This document shows, piece after piece, positions 43,927-54,800 of a DNA stretch of 64,000 bases. Source of the stretch: Cyclobacteriaceae bacterium (GTDB lineage: Bacteria > Bacteroidota > Bacteroidia > Cytophagales > Cyclobacteriaceae); NCBI GenBank assembly GCA_016787725.1, contig JAEUTZ010000025.1, forward strand, positions 248,001 to 312,000, given 5' to 3'. The position numbers were made by a program, and so were the translations under genes. Numbering within the stretch: position 1 is the first letter of the stretch; each line of letters opens with the position of its first letter. The notes below the pieces were generated by a model that was not told the DNA's origin, made no database searches, and saw only the letters and a list, made by a program, of their open reading frames with translations.

Positions 43927-44133
43927 ATGGAAAATCAAGCTGGCGGAGAGAAGAAAAGATTATCGGTGCGGGAGTTTTTTACGTTGGGCGAAGTAGGTGG
44001 ATATTTCTTTCGGAAGAAGGACCCCTCGCGTCCGTCTAACATCAATATTAAAATGATGCATGGAATCAATAAAATTTCCATCATTGTGTTTTTGCTGGGG
44101 GTTATCTTCCTGATTGTAAAACGATTTTTTTGA
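43927..44133 (+). CDS. Small conserved single-helix membrane protein (DUF6728-like)
   Basis: A 68-residue protein. A soluble front containing REFFTLGEVGGYFFRKKDPSRPSN is followed by MMHGINKISIIVFLLGVIFLIVKRFF with one helix. The FGEVGGYFFRKKDP-type stretch resembles a small Bacteroidota family that I place near DUF6728 from memory. It begins 4 bp after ispG and overlaps the next gene by 4 bp. Function unknown. Confidence 0.72.
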   Translation: MENQAGGEKKRLSVREFFTLGEVGGYFFRKKDPSRPSNINIKMMHGINKISIIVFLLGVIFLIVKRFF

Positions 44134-44483
44134 ATCTCGAATTTTTCCGGAGCCATTGCCTTTCCAAACCCGGTGTTACCGAGGAATTCCCATTTGATGA
44201 AAACACCTTGGTATTTAAAGTGCTCGGTAAAATGTTTGCCCTCACCGATCTGGATCAGTTTGAAAGTATCAACCTGAAGTGCCACCCCGAAAAAGCCATA
44301 CTGCTGCGGGAGCAATATGATGCCGTGAGGCCCGGCTATCATATGAATAAAAGGCACTGGAATACGATTTTGATGGATGGCAGCGTTTCAGACAGAGAGG
44401 TGAGGGCTTGGATTGACGATTCCTATGCCCTGGTAGTGGCCAGCCTGCCCCGCAGTAAAAGATTGGAATTGGAGGATTTATAG
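44130..44483 (+). CDS. MmcQ/YjbR family protein
   Basis: The 117-residue protein starts with NLEFFRSHCLSKPGVTEEFPFDENTLVFKVLGKMFALTDL, the signature of MmcQ/YjbR proteins, and ends in the GYHMNKRHWNTILMDGSV...SYALVVASLPRSKR part. These form a double-wing DNA-binding-like fold of uncertain role. The TTG start at 44130 overlaps the TGA of the preceding gene (TTGA), consistent with translational coupling. Confidence 0.85.
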   Translation: MNLEFFRSHCLSKPGVTEEFPFDENTLVFKVLGKMFALTDLDQFESINLKCHPEKAILLREQYDAVRPGYHMNKRHWNTILMDGSVSDREVRAWIDDSYALVVASLPRSKRLELEDL

Positions 44484-44550
44484 CCTGAAAATCAGCATAT
44501 TACGGGGCATTAGATTTCGAACATCGCTCGGATTACTTAGGTTAATTATT

Positions 44551-44558
44551 TATTTTTG
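44551..44558 (+). promoter_or_regulatory. Weak promoter candidate for the lysine-rich lipoprotein
   Basis: TATTTTTG fits the -7 consensus 25 bp before ATG 44583. No TTG box is found at the expected distance upstream. If real, it rules out the more upstream TTG start at 44556. Confidence 0.35.
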
Positions 44559-44582
44559 TTGATTGTGATCAATCCAAATGGA

Positions 44583-45410
44583 ATGACCAGGGCTTTCCTT
44601 CCGGGGATAATGCTAATCATAACGCTGAGCGCCTGTACCCAGCGTTTAATCTGCCCTGCCTATCAGAGTTCATTCATTTATGATAAGCCCACACAACGCG
44701 AGAAATTTGTCTATTACAACGAAAGTACCACACAACCCCGCGATGTACTGGCATCCAACAGCAAAACCATCACCTTGCCCCCGCGCGACTCTTCCTGGGT
44801 AAACAGCGATGTACTAAAGGGACCTGCGTTGCCGCAGGTGAGAAGAGTAAAAAAGGATCGGTATCTATTGCTTCCGGAGAAAACGTATAAGCAAGCGTTG
44901 AAAGCATTGCGTACTGTTGAAATGAAACCGGTGTATCCAAAGAAGGCGGATTCATTGGATCTCAAGAGCGAATTGGACAGCGCTGCCCGGAGTGTATCAG
45001 ACACTGTTTCGGCACAAGGCGCAGCTTCCCAACCCGTGGAAGATAGTGTTTACGTCATCACCAAGACAAAAGAAAAATACAACCTGGATCAGGATGCTTA
45101 TATGTGGTACTTCCGTGATGTGTTGGTATTGCCGGATGTGCGGGCAGCCATGATGGAGGAAGGGAAAGTTCAGGCCGCCAAAAAGAAATCGGAAGCAAAA
45201 GGCGGGTTCTTCAAGAATTTATTTAAGAAGAAGGATAAAAACGATTCAACAAAGGTTGCGACCCCGGAGGCACCCTCCGATTCAACCACAACCAATACCA
45301 AAAAGAAGGGGTTGAAAGGGTTGTTTAAAAAGAAATCGAAAGTGGATACCGCAACGCAACAGAAGAAAACAGATCCGGTCAAGAAAGAGGATGAGGATGA
45401 TGGCTTCTGA
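44583..45410 (+). CDS. Lipoprotein with duplicated lysine-rich C-terminal motif
   Basis: From ATG 44583 the protein has 275 residues with a lipobox (LIITLSAC). The middle is polar with VYVITKTKEKYNLDQDAYMWYFRDVLVLPD. The end has two related basic units, FFKNLFKKKDKND and GLKGLFKKKSKVD, separated by a Ser/Thr-rich stretch. No known domain is recognisable. The strongly basic, repeated tail could bind lipid headgroups, nucleic acid or peptidoglycan; none of these is shown. Confidence 0.78.
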   Translation: MTRAFLPGIMLIITLSACTQRLICPAYQSSFIYDKPTQREKFVYYNESTTQPRDVLASNSKTITLPPRDSSWVNSDVLKGPALPQVRRVKKDRYLLLPEKTYKQALKALRTVEMKPVYPKKADSLDLKSELDSAARSVSDTVSAQGAASQPVEDSVYVITKTKEKYNLDQDAYMWYFRDVLVLPDVRAAMMEEGKVQAAKKKSEAKGGFFKNLFKKKDKNDSTKVATPEAPSDSTTTNTKKKGLKGLFKKKSKVDTATQQKKTDPVKKEDEDDGF

Positions 45411-45417
45411 TTATCCT

Positions 45418-46116
45418 TTAATTGAATAAAGTGAGATTGCCAAATTGATCCGCTGCCGGAGCAGGAGCAATCAAGGAAGCGCTTTCATGGGTGAGTGAGT
45501 TGATGGCCGGAGAAACCGTGTACCCAGTCAATTCAGTTGCAGAGGTTGACCTCATTAGACCGAGGAGTATGTCTTCTGTGGATTTTTTATCCAGCCAAAC
45601 AGATTCTTCTTGCGGGGTTAAAATGACGGGCATTCGCTCGGTTACTTCGGCCACGGTCTCATTGGCGGGTACTGTTATTATGGAAAAGGTATGATAGGCA
45701 TTTCCTTCCGGATCATCGTATTCTTCCCACAACCCTGCAAAGGACCAAATCGTTTTGTTGTTGGGAACAAAAAACCACGGTATGGAAGTTTTCTTACCAA
45801 CTTTCTTCCACGCATAAAAACCGGTAGCAGGAATCAGGCACCTGAATCGCATCATCGTTTTCTTCAGTACCGGCTTTTCAGCAATAAGTTCTGCACGGGT
45901 GTTCACAATCCGCTCGGCCACCGTTTTATTTTTTAGAAATTGTTGCGGGGCGCCCCAATAGAAATAGGAAAATCCTTGCGGACTTTGATGGGTAATAACG
46001 GGAAGCAAGTGCGAGGGACCCGCGTTATAGCGGGGTTGATACCCGGGGGTTTCTTCTATCTTAAATCGCTCTTTAAGCTGTTGATTCGTAGCATGGATCG
46101 AATACCGTTCGATCAT
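45418..46116 (-). CDS. SRAP-domain protein with degenerate active site
   Basis: From ATG 46116 the product has 232 residues and clear SRAP (YedK/HMCES) fold motifs: RYNAGPSHLLPVI, NTRAELIAEKP, RCLIPATGFYAW and RMPVILTP. Active YedK proteins begin MCGRY and crosslink abasic DNA through Cys2, aided by Asn, Glu and His. Here the start is MIERY (no Cys2), GFYEW has become GFYAW (Glu to Ala), and the His before RMP is replaced (VTERMP). Only the Asn of NTRAE remains. The start is fixed by a 4-bp ATGA overlap with the upstream hydrolase. It is probably a non-crosslinking binding protein. Confidence 0.85.
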   Translation of the reverse strand: MIERYSIHATNQQLKERFKIEETPGYQPRYNAGPSHLLPVITHQSPQGFSYFYWGAPQQFLKNKTVAERIVNTRAELIAEKPVLKKTMMRFRCLIPATGFYAWKKVGKKTSIPWFFVPNNKTIWSFAGLWEEYDDPEGNAYHTFSIITVPANETVAEVTERMPVILTPQEESVWLDKKSTEDILLGLMRSTSATELTGYTVSPAINSLTHESASLIAPAPAADQFGNLTLFN

Positions 46117-47051
46117 AGTTGTTGAATAAAGTGTAGGGCCCTGAGTTCGGACCAATATAACCCATTTTCGTTGAATAGCGCGAACCCCACATGCCCCCCG
46201 CGGGTCGGGTATTCAAAAGTAAGGTGCGGGAATTGGGATTCGACTGGGTAACACTCCGGACTCAGGAAGGGATCATTCTTTGCATTGACAATTAACGTTG
46301 GCCGTTTAATTCGGTGCAGAAACCGGAGTGAACTCGATTGCTCATAATAATCCAGTGCATTTTTAAAACCATGCAACGGTGCGGTGTACACATCATCGAA
46401 CTCCAGTAAGCTGGTAATGCGTGTGAGGGGGGTAGGATCAATTTCTGAAAATACGTTTGCCTTCTCCGCTACTTTTTTCTTTAAACTTTTCAAGAATCGT
46501 TGCGAATAAATCCAATTGCTGCGCATGGAAATTTTGTCGCAACTGGTTTTAAGATTGAGGGGAACTGAAAAGGCAACCGCTTTCTGAATCGTTGAATGGA
46601 GCGTTTCTGATTTTTCACCGAGGTACTTCAAAGTAAGGTTTCCGCCCAGACTAAAACCAACCAGATTGATCTCGGTGTATCCAAAGGATGCCGCATGACG
46701 TACAATGAAATCCAGATCATCGGTGGCGCCACTATGATAAAACCGGATCTTCCGGTTGATTTCACCACTACAGCCCCGGTAATTCCAGGCAAGGGCGTCA
46801 TACCCATGTTGGTAAAAGATACGGGCCATGCCCCGAACATAGGCGCGGTCGCTGTTTCCTTCCAGGCCATGCGAGATAATCACGAGCTTAGCGGCACCTT
46901 GCTTGAGCCAATCCAGGTCCAGAAAATCGTGGTCAGGGGTGGTTATCCGCTCGCGTTCATAGGCAATACCATTCACTTTGCGAAAAAGAGCCGGGTAGAT
47001 GGTTTCTAAATGACTTCCCGCCAGCAGGGCTGGTGCTTGATAAGCCATCAT
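46113..47051 (-). CDS. YheT-family alpha/beta hydrolase
   Basis: The 312-residue protein begins with the family front (LAGSHLETIYPALFRK), followed by VIISHGLEGNSDRAYVRGMARIF (oxyanion region) and the nucleophile elbow VGFSLGGN (Ser). The late His is in TRGGHVGF and the acid in NAKNDPF. Related YheT-type hydrolases act on esters; the substrate is unknown. The start may be either of two adjacent Met codons. It overlaps the SRAP gene by 4 bp. Confidence 0.9.
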   Translation of the reverse strand: MMAYQAPALLAGSHLETIYPALFRKVNGIAYERERITTPDHDFLDLDWLKQGAAKLVIISHGLEGNSDRAYVRGMARIFYQHGYDALAWNYRGCSGEINRKIRFYHSGATDDLDFIVRHAASFGYTEINLVGFSLGGNLTLKYLGEKSETLHSTIQKAVAFSVPLNLKTSCDKISMRSNWIYSQRFLKSLKKKVAEKANVFSEIDPTPLTRITSLLEFDDVYTAPLHGFKNALDYYEQSSSLRFLHRIKRPTLIVNAKNDPFLSPECYPVESQFPHLTFEYPTRGGHVGFALFNENGLYWSELRALHFIQQL

Positions 47052-47055
47052 ACCA

Positions 47056-47580
47056 TTACCAATTCATGCGATGCTTCAGTCCGGTAATATGAGCGAGGTG
47101 GTGTTCTCCATGCCAGGCATACATGGCAATCAGGTTGTGTAAGGCGATGTGTTTTTTAGTTTCCGGATGGATCAATTCCCGCTTCAATTGTTCAGGAGTA
47201 AGAGATTTTAAGAGGAGTACCCATTTTGTATGAAGCGATTTTATCAGGGTTGTGGAAATAACAGGATCGGCTTTCGTTTCGGGGGTTTCGGCCCAGAGCT
47301 TTTCGAGATAGGCTTTAATGACGGGCGTCTCTTCGCTCAGAATCCATTTCGTGCGGATGTACGCATTCAGATGACTATCCGCAACATGGTGCACTACCTG
47401 TCGCACCGTCCAGCCACCTTCGCGATAGGGGGTATCCAATTGTTTCTCTGTAAGTCCGGCTATAGCCTTTTCTAGTTTTTCTGGAAGGCTTTCAATTCGA
47501 TTGATACAGGCTGAGATTTCTGAGGGAGTCTGTTGGTCTTGCGCACTGAATTTCCCGATCGGATAGCGTATGTCTTCCAT
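47056..47580 (-). CDS. YfiT/DinB-family putative bacillithiol transferase
   Basis: A four-helix bundle of 174 residues with metal-binding His motifs: VRQVVHHVADSHLNAY in helix 2 and AMYAWHGEHHLAHI near the end. The front, YPIGKF, fits YfiT. Members attach bacillithiol, the thiol used by many Bacteroidota and Firmicutes, to electrophiles. It ends 4 bp before the YheT-type gene and may share a transcript with it. Confidence 0.88.
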   Translation of the reverse strand: MEDIRYPIGKFSAQDQQTPSEISACINRIESLPEKLEKAIAGLTEKQLDTPYREGGWTVRQVVHHVADSHLNAYIRTKWILSEETPVIKAYLEKLWAETPETKADPVISTTLIKSLHTKWVLLLKSLTPEQLKRELIHPETKKHIALHNLIAMYAWHGEHHLAHITGLKHRMNW

Positions 47581-47598
47581 GTCATCAATACAAGGTGG

Positions 47599-48417
47599 TT
47601 ACTTGTTAAGTTCCTCTACGGCTTCTTTTAATTCCGCATCATCATAGGGCTTGTTCAGCTTCACCGGTTTGGATTTTTTCTTACGCTTTTTGCGAACCCG
47701 GATGTTGGTGAACTCAATCAGCAGGGAAAACGCCACCGCGAAATAGATATAGCCTTTGGGGATTTCCTGATGCAGTCCCTCCAATAAGAGGGTAAATCCG
47801 ATCAGGATTAAAAAGCCCAGGGCCAATACCTCCATGGACGGATGATTTTTGATGAAGTCACTGATCGACCCTGAGAAAAACATCATGACGATGATGGAAA
47901 CGATGACGGCAATGATCATAATCACTACCTGCTCCGGAGGAACGATTCCCACCGCTGTCAATATCGAATCGAATGAGAAAATAATATCCAGTAAAATAAT
48001 CTGTGCAATGGTACCTGAAAATGTGGTCACCAGAGATTTTCCACCTTCCTCTTCTTCATCATCACCTTCCATCTCGTGATTGATTTCAAGGGTACTTTTG
48101 GCAATCAAAAACAAGCCGCCAAAGCCAAGGATTAAATCCTTTCCACTAAAGGCCATATCGTGGCTGATCAGAAAGTTGGCCGGGATAGTAAACAAAGGTT
48201 CTACAAAGCCAATAATCCAGGTGATGCACAAGAGCAAAATAATTCGAACCACCATGGCGAGGGCCAACCCGGTATTACGGGCTTTCTTCCGCTGATGCTC
48301 CGGAAGTTTATTCGAGACGATGGAAATGAAGATAATGTTGTCAATGCCTAATACGACTTCCAGAAAACAGAGGGTTAATAAGGCGAGCCAGGTATCGGCT
48401 TGAAGGAACATATCCAT
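47599..48417 (-). CDS. TerC-family membrane protein
   Basis: The 272-residue protein has seven to eight helices. TerC motifs are LEVVLGIDNIIFISIVSNKLP in the first helix and LLDIIFSFDSILTAVG in a later one, both with buried acidic residues typical of metal-ion transport (Mn2+ efflux in related proteins). An acidic loop (EMEGDDEEEEGG) and a Lys-rich end (RVRKKRKKKSKPVK) flank the membrane part. It is the first gene of the leftward group 47056-48417. Confidence 0.9.
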   Translation of the reverse strand: MDMFLQADTWLALLTLCFLEVVLGIDNIIFISIVSNKLPEHQRKKARNTGLALAMVVRIILLLCITWIIGFVEPLFTIPANFLISHDMAFSGKDLILGFGGLFLIAKSTLEINHEMEGDDEEEEGGKSLVTTFSGTIAQIILLDIIFSFDSILTAVGIVPPEQVVIMIIAVIVSIIVMMFFSGSISDFIKNHPSMEVLALGFLILIGFTLLLEGLHQEIPKGYIYFAVAFSLLIEFTNIRVRKKRKKKSKPVKLNKPYDDAELKEAVEELNK

Positions 48418-48495
48418 GCTCTGGGACTAGGTTTATGCGGGTTTAATTGCTCAAATTAGACAAAGGAACTTACATTTAAAACATGAAAAACATGT

Positions 48496-48531
48496 AAAAA
48501 ACGGGCTATTTTGATCAAATAGCCCGTTTTT
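48496..48531 (-). terminator. Terminator of the giant secreted-protein gene
   Basis: Stem AAAAAACGGGCTATTT / AAATAGCCCGTTTTTT around TGATC (48512-48516). It lies just past the stop of the leftward giant gene (48557) and carries A/T runs on both sides, so it can also act in the other direction. Confidence 0.9.
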
Positions 48532-48556
48532 TCATTACATCTAATTCAATGAGTTG

Positions 48557-48810
48557 TTAATGGGTGATCATCAATTTTCTCCGAATCAATGAACCCTTGG
48601 AGTCGCGCAACTGAAGAATGTAAATGCCCGCTGCCTGTTCTTCTATATTTAAAGTCTGTTCACGATCACCAATCGAGAAGGAAGCTCCGTGTACAGTTTT
48701 ACCGACCTGATCAATCAAATCAACCTTAATGGATTGCAGGGTAGGCGCAGGCAGTTTGATTACAAACTCCTTGTTGGCAGGGTTCGGGTACACTTCAATG
48801 GAGGAGGCAG
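48557..48810 (-). other. T9SS type A C-terminal sorting domain coding region
   Basis: About 84 terminal residues with the signature VYPNPANKEFVIKL, a middle VDLIDQVGKTV strand and AGIYILQLRDSKGSLIRRKLMI. This is the usual sorting signal for cleavage and surface anchoring by the type IX secretion machinery. Confidence 0.88.
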
Positions 48811-51800
48811 CAATATCGCCTAGTCCCGTTACAATGGGTGGATCGGTTCCTACATCTACGATCTCCGCCTGATACACTTCTTTCGTTACTTCATTCTGAA
48901 CAAAGGCGATCACAGCCAGGTCATCCATGTCGGGATACAACCGGGTTGGTTCGGGTGTCCAGGTAAAGCCAGTAAAGTTTCTGTTATTGCCGGCCACCAG
49001 AGACTGTCCAAAAACAGTTCCCGCACCGGAAGGCAGTAACTTCTTCAGAACAAACTCAAAGACGGTTTCACCTGTCTTGACCATGTTACTTTTTGCTCCA
49101 GGCAAAGCAGTAACTGATTTCTCAACAACGGCAACATGAAGAATTGTATTGGCAGGTAGATCAATCGAAATCGCTTCCACATCCACATCAATGGAAATGC
49201 TTCCATCCGGATTGACTACCGGGTTCGGAATAATCCGGGCATTGGCCAGTTTCAACGTTTGCTCGTCATACCAGGCTTCACCCCATTGCGAGAAGGGTTG
49301 CGAAGCAGACAAGGGAGCATGACCACCATCCAACCGCGCTATAGGAGTTGAAGCAATGTTGTAGTACAAGGCCCGCGAACTTGGATCGGCTGGGTTGTCT
49401 TGATTGAATGGATCCACCTGCGGGAAGCCAACGTGATAATTGATTTTTACCAACTTAGTACCTACCGCTCCGTTTTTAAAATTCTTCAGGTAATTACTTT
49501 CGGATAATTCATTCGAGTTTGCGGCACGGCCGGCATTCTTGAAGTTCTCTACGAGGATAGTGCGGGTCCGATTGCCCACCCGAACATTATCGATCGCAAA
49601 TCCATCCAACGTGGGGGAGGCAGTTTGAGTGGCCAGTGCAAATCGGAAAACAACTTGAGATTGATTTAATACCGTATCCAAAACATGCTTGGAATCCCGC
49701 CAGTTGTTTTCCTGACCGGTCCATCCAAAGCCTTGCGTTTGATTACCGGGTTGGGAGCTCAATCCAATTCCATTGTACCAACCCACACCAGTAATTTGTT
49801 GATTGACGAGTTTACCGAGTACAGTCCATTGTTTTGTGGGGTCGGCCACATTTTTATTGTCAATCGAAAATTCCAACACAACCCCTTCCCCTGCCGCTAG
49901 TTGTCGGAACGTGTTGAGCGAAATCATCGGTCGATCCAATTGACTTAAATCAAAACTCGGTGAGTAAAGGGCCGATCGTTCATTGGCGCCATAGGATGTG
50001 GTTAGCCCGGTGGTCCAGATACGTTGCCCGTTATTCTGGGCCAACGTGATAACTTGTTTGGAAGGAATACCATCCGCCCAGGAGGCGGGGGTAGTCCCAA
50101 ATCCATCGGGCTGCCAGCCGGCCCCTCCGGTTTCAAAGTCTGCTTCGTAGGCAATTAAATCAGTCGGTGTAGATTGAGGTACGACAATTACCTTCTGTGC
50201 CAATTCGTTAGTACATCCCAGCAAGCTGGTAACCTCCAGGCTTACATCATAACGTCCTGGATTGGCATAGTCATTGGTAACGGCAGTAGTAAAATTGGAA
50301 CTAACCGTTGCGGTATTGCCATCATCGTAATCCCAGGTCAGGCTTCCCAATCCATCACTAACAGATCCAGCCGGAATGACGGTGGTATTGGTAAAGCTCA
50401 GCGGGGTGGCGGTGGATACACCCTCAAAAGTGAATCCAACTACCGGAATAATGCCCACATTTAACGGTATGCTTTGAGCCACGGAGCTACAGCCAAAGGT
50501 GGACGTAACAATCAGGCTCGGATTGTAAGGAGCGCTTTGGATATAAATGTGTGAAGCGATGGCTGCTGCTGCGGTAATCACATTTGGATTCGCTGCCGTT
50601 TCATTGGTAGCATCTGAGAAATTCCAGGAATACGTATTGATGGTACCCTGCGCAATGGTTGAGGTACTTCCATTAAAATCAACCGGAATGCCTTCACAAA
50701 TAGCCGAGCTTAGCGGAGTATTGGGAGTGATTACACTTCCATAGGTGAATAGGGCTACCGGGTTGGGTTCAATCCGGATGGTTAATCCGCCCGTGCTTTC
50801 GCAAGGCGAATCGTTCGACTTATAAGTGTAGTTAACCCGCAAGTCGCCATAACCGTTGTCGAACAAGGTAGGATCCAATTCGGCAGTACCGTTGCTGTTA
50901 TCGGTGAATCCGGTTAATGAAATTGTCACCTTCGCAGCATTCAACGATGACCCGGCATTAAACGCGCGGTTGATGACGTAGACGGAATCACTAATTTTCG
51001 AAGTGATCGTATGGGTACTCGAGAACGGAAGGGTACCCGTAACTCCAAAAATCTGAATCGAATTTCCAACCACCAGGTTAGCGGGTTTACTGAGGGTGAT
51101 TTGGAAGTTGCCGCCATTGTTGGCTTGGGCCGTAATGGCCACGGTCAGATCACGGGCATGAATAATGGTACCATTGTTTTCCAGGCTAAAGAATCCTACC
51201 GAAGAGCCCACTGAGGCAGCGGGGAATCCGTTGATAACTATGTTGCCTCCCTGCTCACAGAATATGGGAACCCCGGCATCCAATGCCGATTGATTGCTCA
51301 AACCCACTTCTACAATGGGCACAGCCGGAACAAAAAACTCAACATTTTGTCGCAGCGGGATATACACTGATTGATTTGCCTGGTTTTGATATTGCCCTGT
51401 GAACTCAACCAAGCCTAACGAGCCACCATCATAATACGTATTGCCTTGTAGCGTGGTATTGATGAAATGACTGTAAGGATTGGGAATCGTGCCACCGGAA
51501 AGTGTGTTAGCATTCAAGATTTTTGCCCCATCAATTCTGTAAGAACGATAGTATCGCAAAGGGTCATTCGGATCCTGCACTGAGTCGTAAGCAACCGGCA
51601 ACGTCTTGAGTATTGAAATCCAATCAGGGCCATTGATGATTTGTGTTGGATCAACATTGAAGGGGACATTGGCCTTTAAGGTATCCATAAAGTGGGCACC
51701 CAAATTGGTGAAGAGCACCGTTTGAGTTAATGCCGGTGTACCCAGCGTGGCATTGGCCGGGAAATTGATGTTATCAATACAAAACGTTGACGAAAGACCT

Positions 51801-54800
51801 TTGATTGCAGCCTTGCTGTCATAGACCGTATATTGAATCGGGTTCTGCGAAATACAACCATTGTTGTCGGTGTGGGTCAACGTGATATTGAACGGAGCGT
51901 CTTTCGTTACTGCGGTTACGTTGAGTTGATTAATATTCACACCGGAACCACTAAACGCATTCGGGCCATAATCTCCGGCAGCAGGTAATGGAATTAATTC
52001 CACTTGTCCCTGGTCATCCGGAAGAATGGTAATGGGTGTGCTTGAATTCGGGAAGGCAACTAACGTGTATTCATTGGTGAAATCAACCGTAGGAGCATCA
52101 AACGAGCTGATGGTAGCAATCGGATTCAGATCCGGGAAGGCAGCCGGAATGGCGTTTCCTCCCAACCTGACAATGTTACCACTGGTGATGGCCGTTGTGA
52201 GAATCCGTAATCCAGAGATGGTAATATTATCCCGACTGGTGTTTCCTGAATTTTGAAACGAAACCCGCAGCGTGGTATTGTTGATGAACCTAAGTGTACC
52301 GGTGCCCGTGAAATCGCTACCCGTTAAAGTTAACGTGCCATGCACGGGCGGTCCCGTGGGGAGTCCGTTTGTTGTAGTTACATCAAATTGAAAACCACTG
52401 GGCAATAGCAAGTTGAATACCTGCGTACCGCCACCGGCAAAGTCGCCTGTATTTCCTTCCACGATCTGCAGAGGTAAGTTCAATGTTTGGAAACTATTGC
52501 GACATACATTGATTTGAGGGATTGGCAATACCGGTCCGGAAGGTTGAGCGGTGGCCGGAGAAGTAAAGGTGAGTGTTGGACCTGCTCCGCCAACTGCGAA
52601 ATTACTGGCAATGGATCCATAAGGAGCCGTAGTTTCAATAGGCGTGGGCAAGGCATTGTTGGCCGCGTACATCCAAACATTATAGGTTGTACTCGGAGTT
52701 AGGTCTGCGGTAATCTGGCCAAATTGTGAGATAGGATTTACCTGATTGATGGCAAAAACTCCGCGGTCAATGACCGTACCTCCCACGTAGGTGGAGGTAC
52801 CTTTTATTTCGGCATTGGTAGGTGCCGGATCGCCTTGATTGACAACCAGAAAGTAGGCTGTTCCCTGCTGATCAAATGTAGCATTGATTGTTGCTCCTGT
52901 GAGGGTAACACTGGTGATCGTAGGGTTGTTCGCTACGGGTACACTGTTGTTGTTGAGCAGGATGGGCGGATTCGGATTCGCAGTTTTGAAATAGAGTGTA
53001 CCGGAATATGTAAAACCAGGGAACTCATTTAAGGATTCATCTACAATACCGATGTCGTTCTCAAAATCGCCTTGCGCAATGGTGATATAATACACCCGAT
53101 CATCCTGCAAAGGCGGCAATGAAAATTTCAGAGGATTCGCCACTGTACCCGCTAAATTGGCTGTACCCGGATATTGTCCGTTTACAGCTGCTAACTCCTG
53201 AACCAGTAGTCCGGTAGATTGATCGTATAGCAGAATCTTTTGGTCTAACGACCAAACCGGTACACTAAAGACAAGATCCACTGTTGGTTGATTTTTGTCC
53301 ACATTTAACTGACCCGTTGCCGGATAGGAACTCACCAGGGTAGGGGGGAAGATGGAGGCAAAGGTATATTCCTGGCCAATCGTATTTTGCGTGCTATAAA
53401 CACTACCATTTGAAATAATGATGTTTGCATCATTGTTGACAACGGACGGTTGAATTTTAGGCGTACTTCCACTGGCCGTGGGTGAAACATCCACCATCAG
53501 GAAGTAAGTCAGTTGTGTATTCGCAGGGAGACTTAAATCGCGTGGTGTGCCACCTGTAAAATCAACCGTCAGGAAATTTGAACCGGCCGTCAGTTGTCCG
53601 CCAATGGAGGGTGTCGTGACAATGTTGGCATCGGTAACATCAAATGCCGTATTGGTAGATTCAAATACCCGGATATTCGTAAAGATACCGGATATCGGAT
53701 TGGAGAAATTGATTACAAAACTATTGAGTTTTGGTTCACCCGTTACGGAATAGGGCGTGTTAAAGGTTACTCCAAAAATCACCCGGTTAATGGCACCTCC
53801 TGGTAAGTTAGGGGAAGTGATTACTCCGGAGGAAGCATACGTTGAAAATACATTGATGACATCAACATGATTGCAGATGATCGAACCCCCACTGGCACTG
53901 GATAGACCATTGGATGTGATGGTTATGGTTCCATCTCCGGGGGAAACATATTGCAATCCGGTAAAGTCAACAATACCATTGGTAAAGTTAAAGGCGGTGG
54001 TCGTTAAGGCGGCTCCTGGTGTTGTCAGGTTACCAACGAAGGTATGATCCAAATCGACAATCGCGTTCACGTCCCGCGCGCGAACTTGCGGAGTGGAGGC
54101 CAGGGGTCTTTGAATTCCTTCAAAGGGCACGGGTTGAACAATAAAATCTAACCGAGTAGCAGTTACCTCAATCTTCACATTGCCATCTGTTAAGGCACCA
54201 CCGGTAATTCCGCCAATCAGTGGAGCTGTGCCAATATTATTAAATTGTGAACCACCATTTTGGGTTACATCAACTACCTGCAACTGGATAACTTCATTAT
54301 CGGTAATGTTGGCATCCGTATTATAGAAGCTCGCCCGCACGGTAATGACCAGCGAACCATTATCAGGTGCGATCATTGCTCCGGAAAGACCTGTAAACGT
54401 AACGGTGGTATTCCCCGCAGTGACAAAGTCAGCATTGTTTTTAGATTGGATCAGGGAAGTGCCCAAATAGAGAGCTAAACTCCGGATGTTTTCCGGATTA
54501 GTGATCGAAAGTTCAAGTGTTTCGATATTGGTTGAGGCGCCATCCGAATCGGGTGTTACTCCGTTTCCATCGGACAACTTAAACTGTGCCAAGGCAATAC
54601 TGGTGGCAGTGGTGGCGATATTCTGAAAGTCTTTGTAAGGAAGGTCGGGGGTCGGTGTAAAACCCGGATCCACCACTAACAAAGACTCGAAAGAGGATTG
54701 GAGAATGATTTGAGGTGTGAATGGGGCGGGGAAAGCCACACTGTTGATGCCACCAGCAATCATGCTCAGCGTTACATCATCATTATTGTTTCCGGAAATA

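Noticed and set aside
46117..46155. Upstream start for the SRAP gene that might restore a catalytic Cys
   Set aside because: The 13 extra residues contain no Cys at position 2 and would deepen the overlap with the hydrolase gene.
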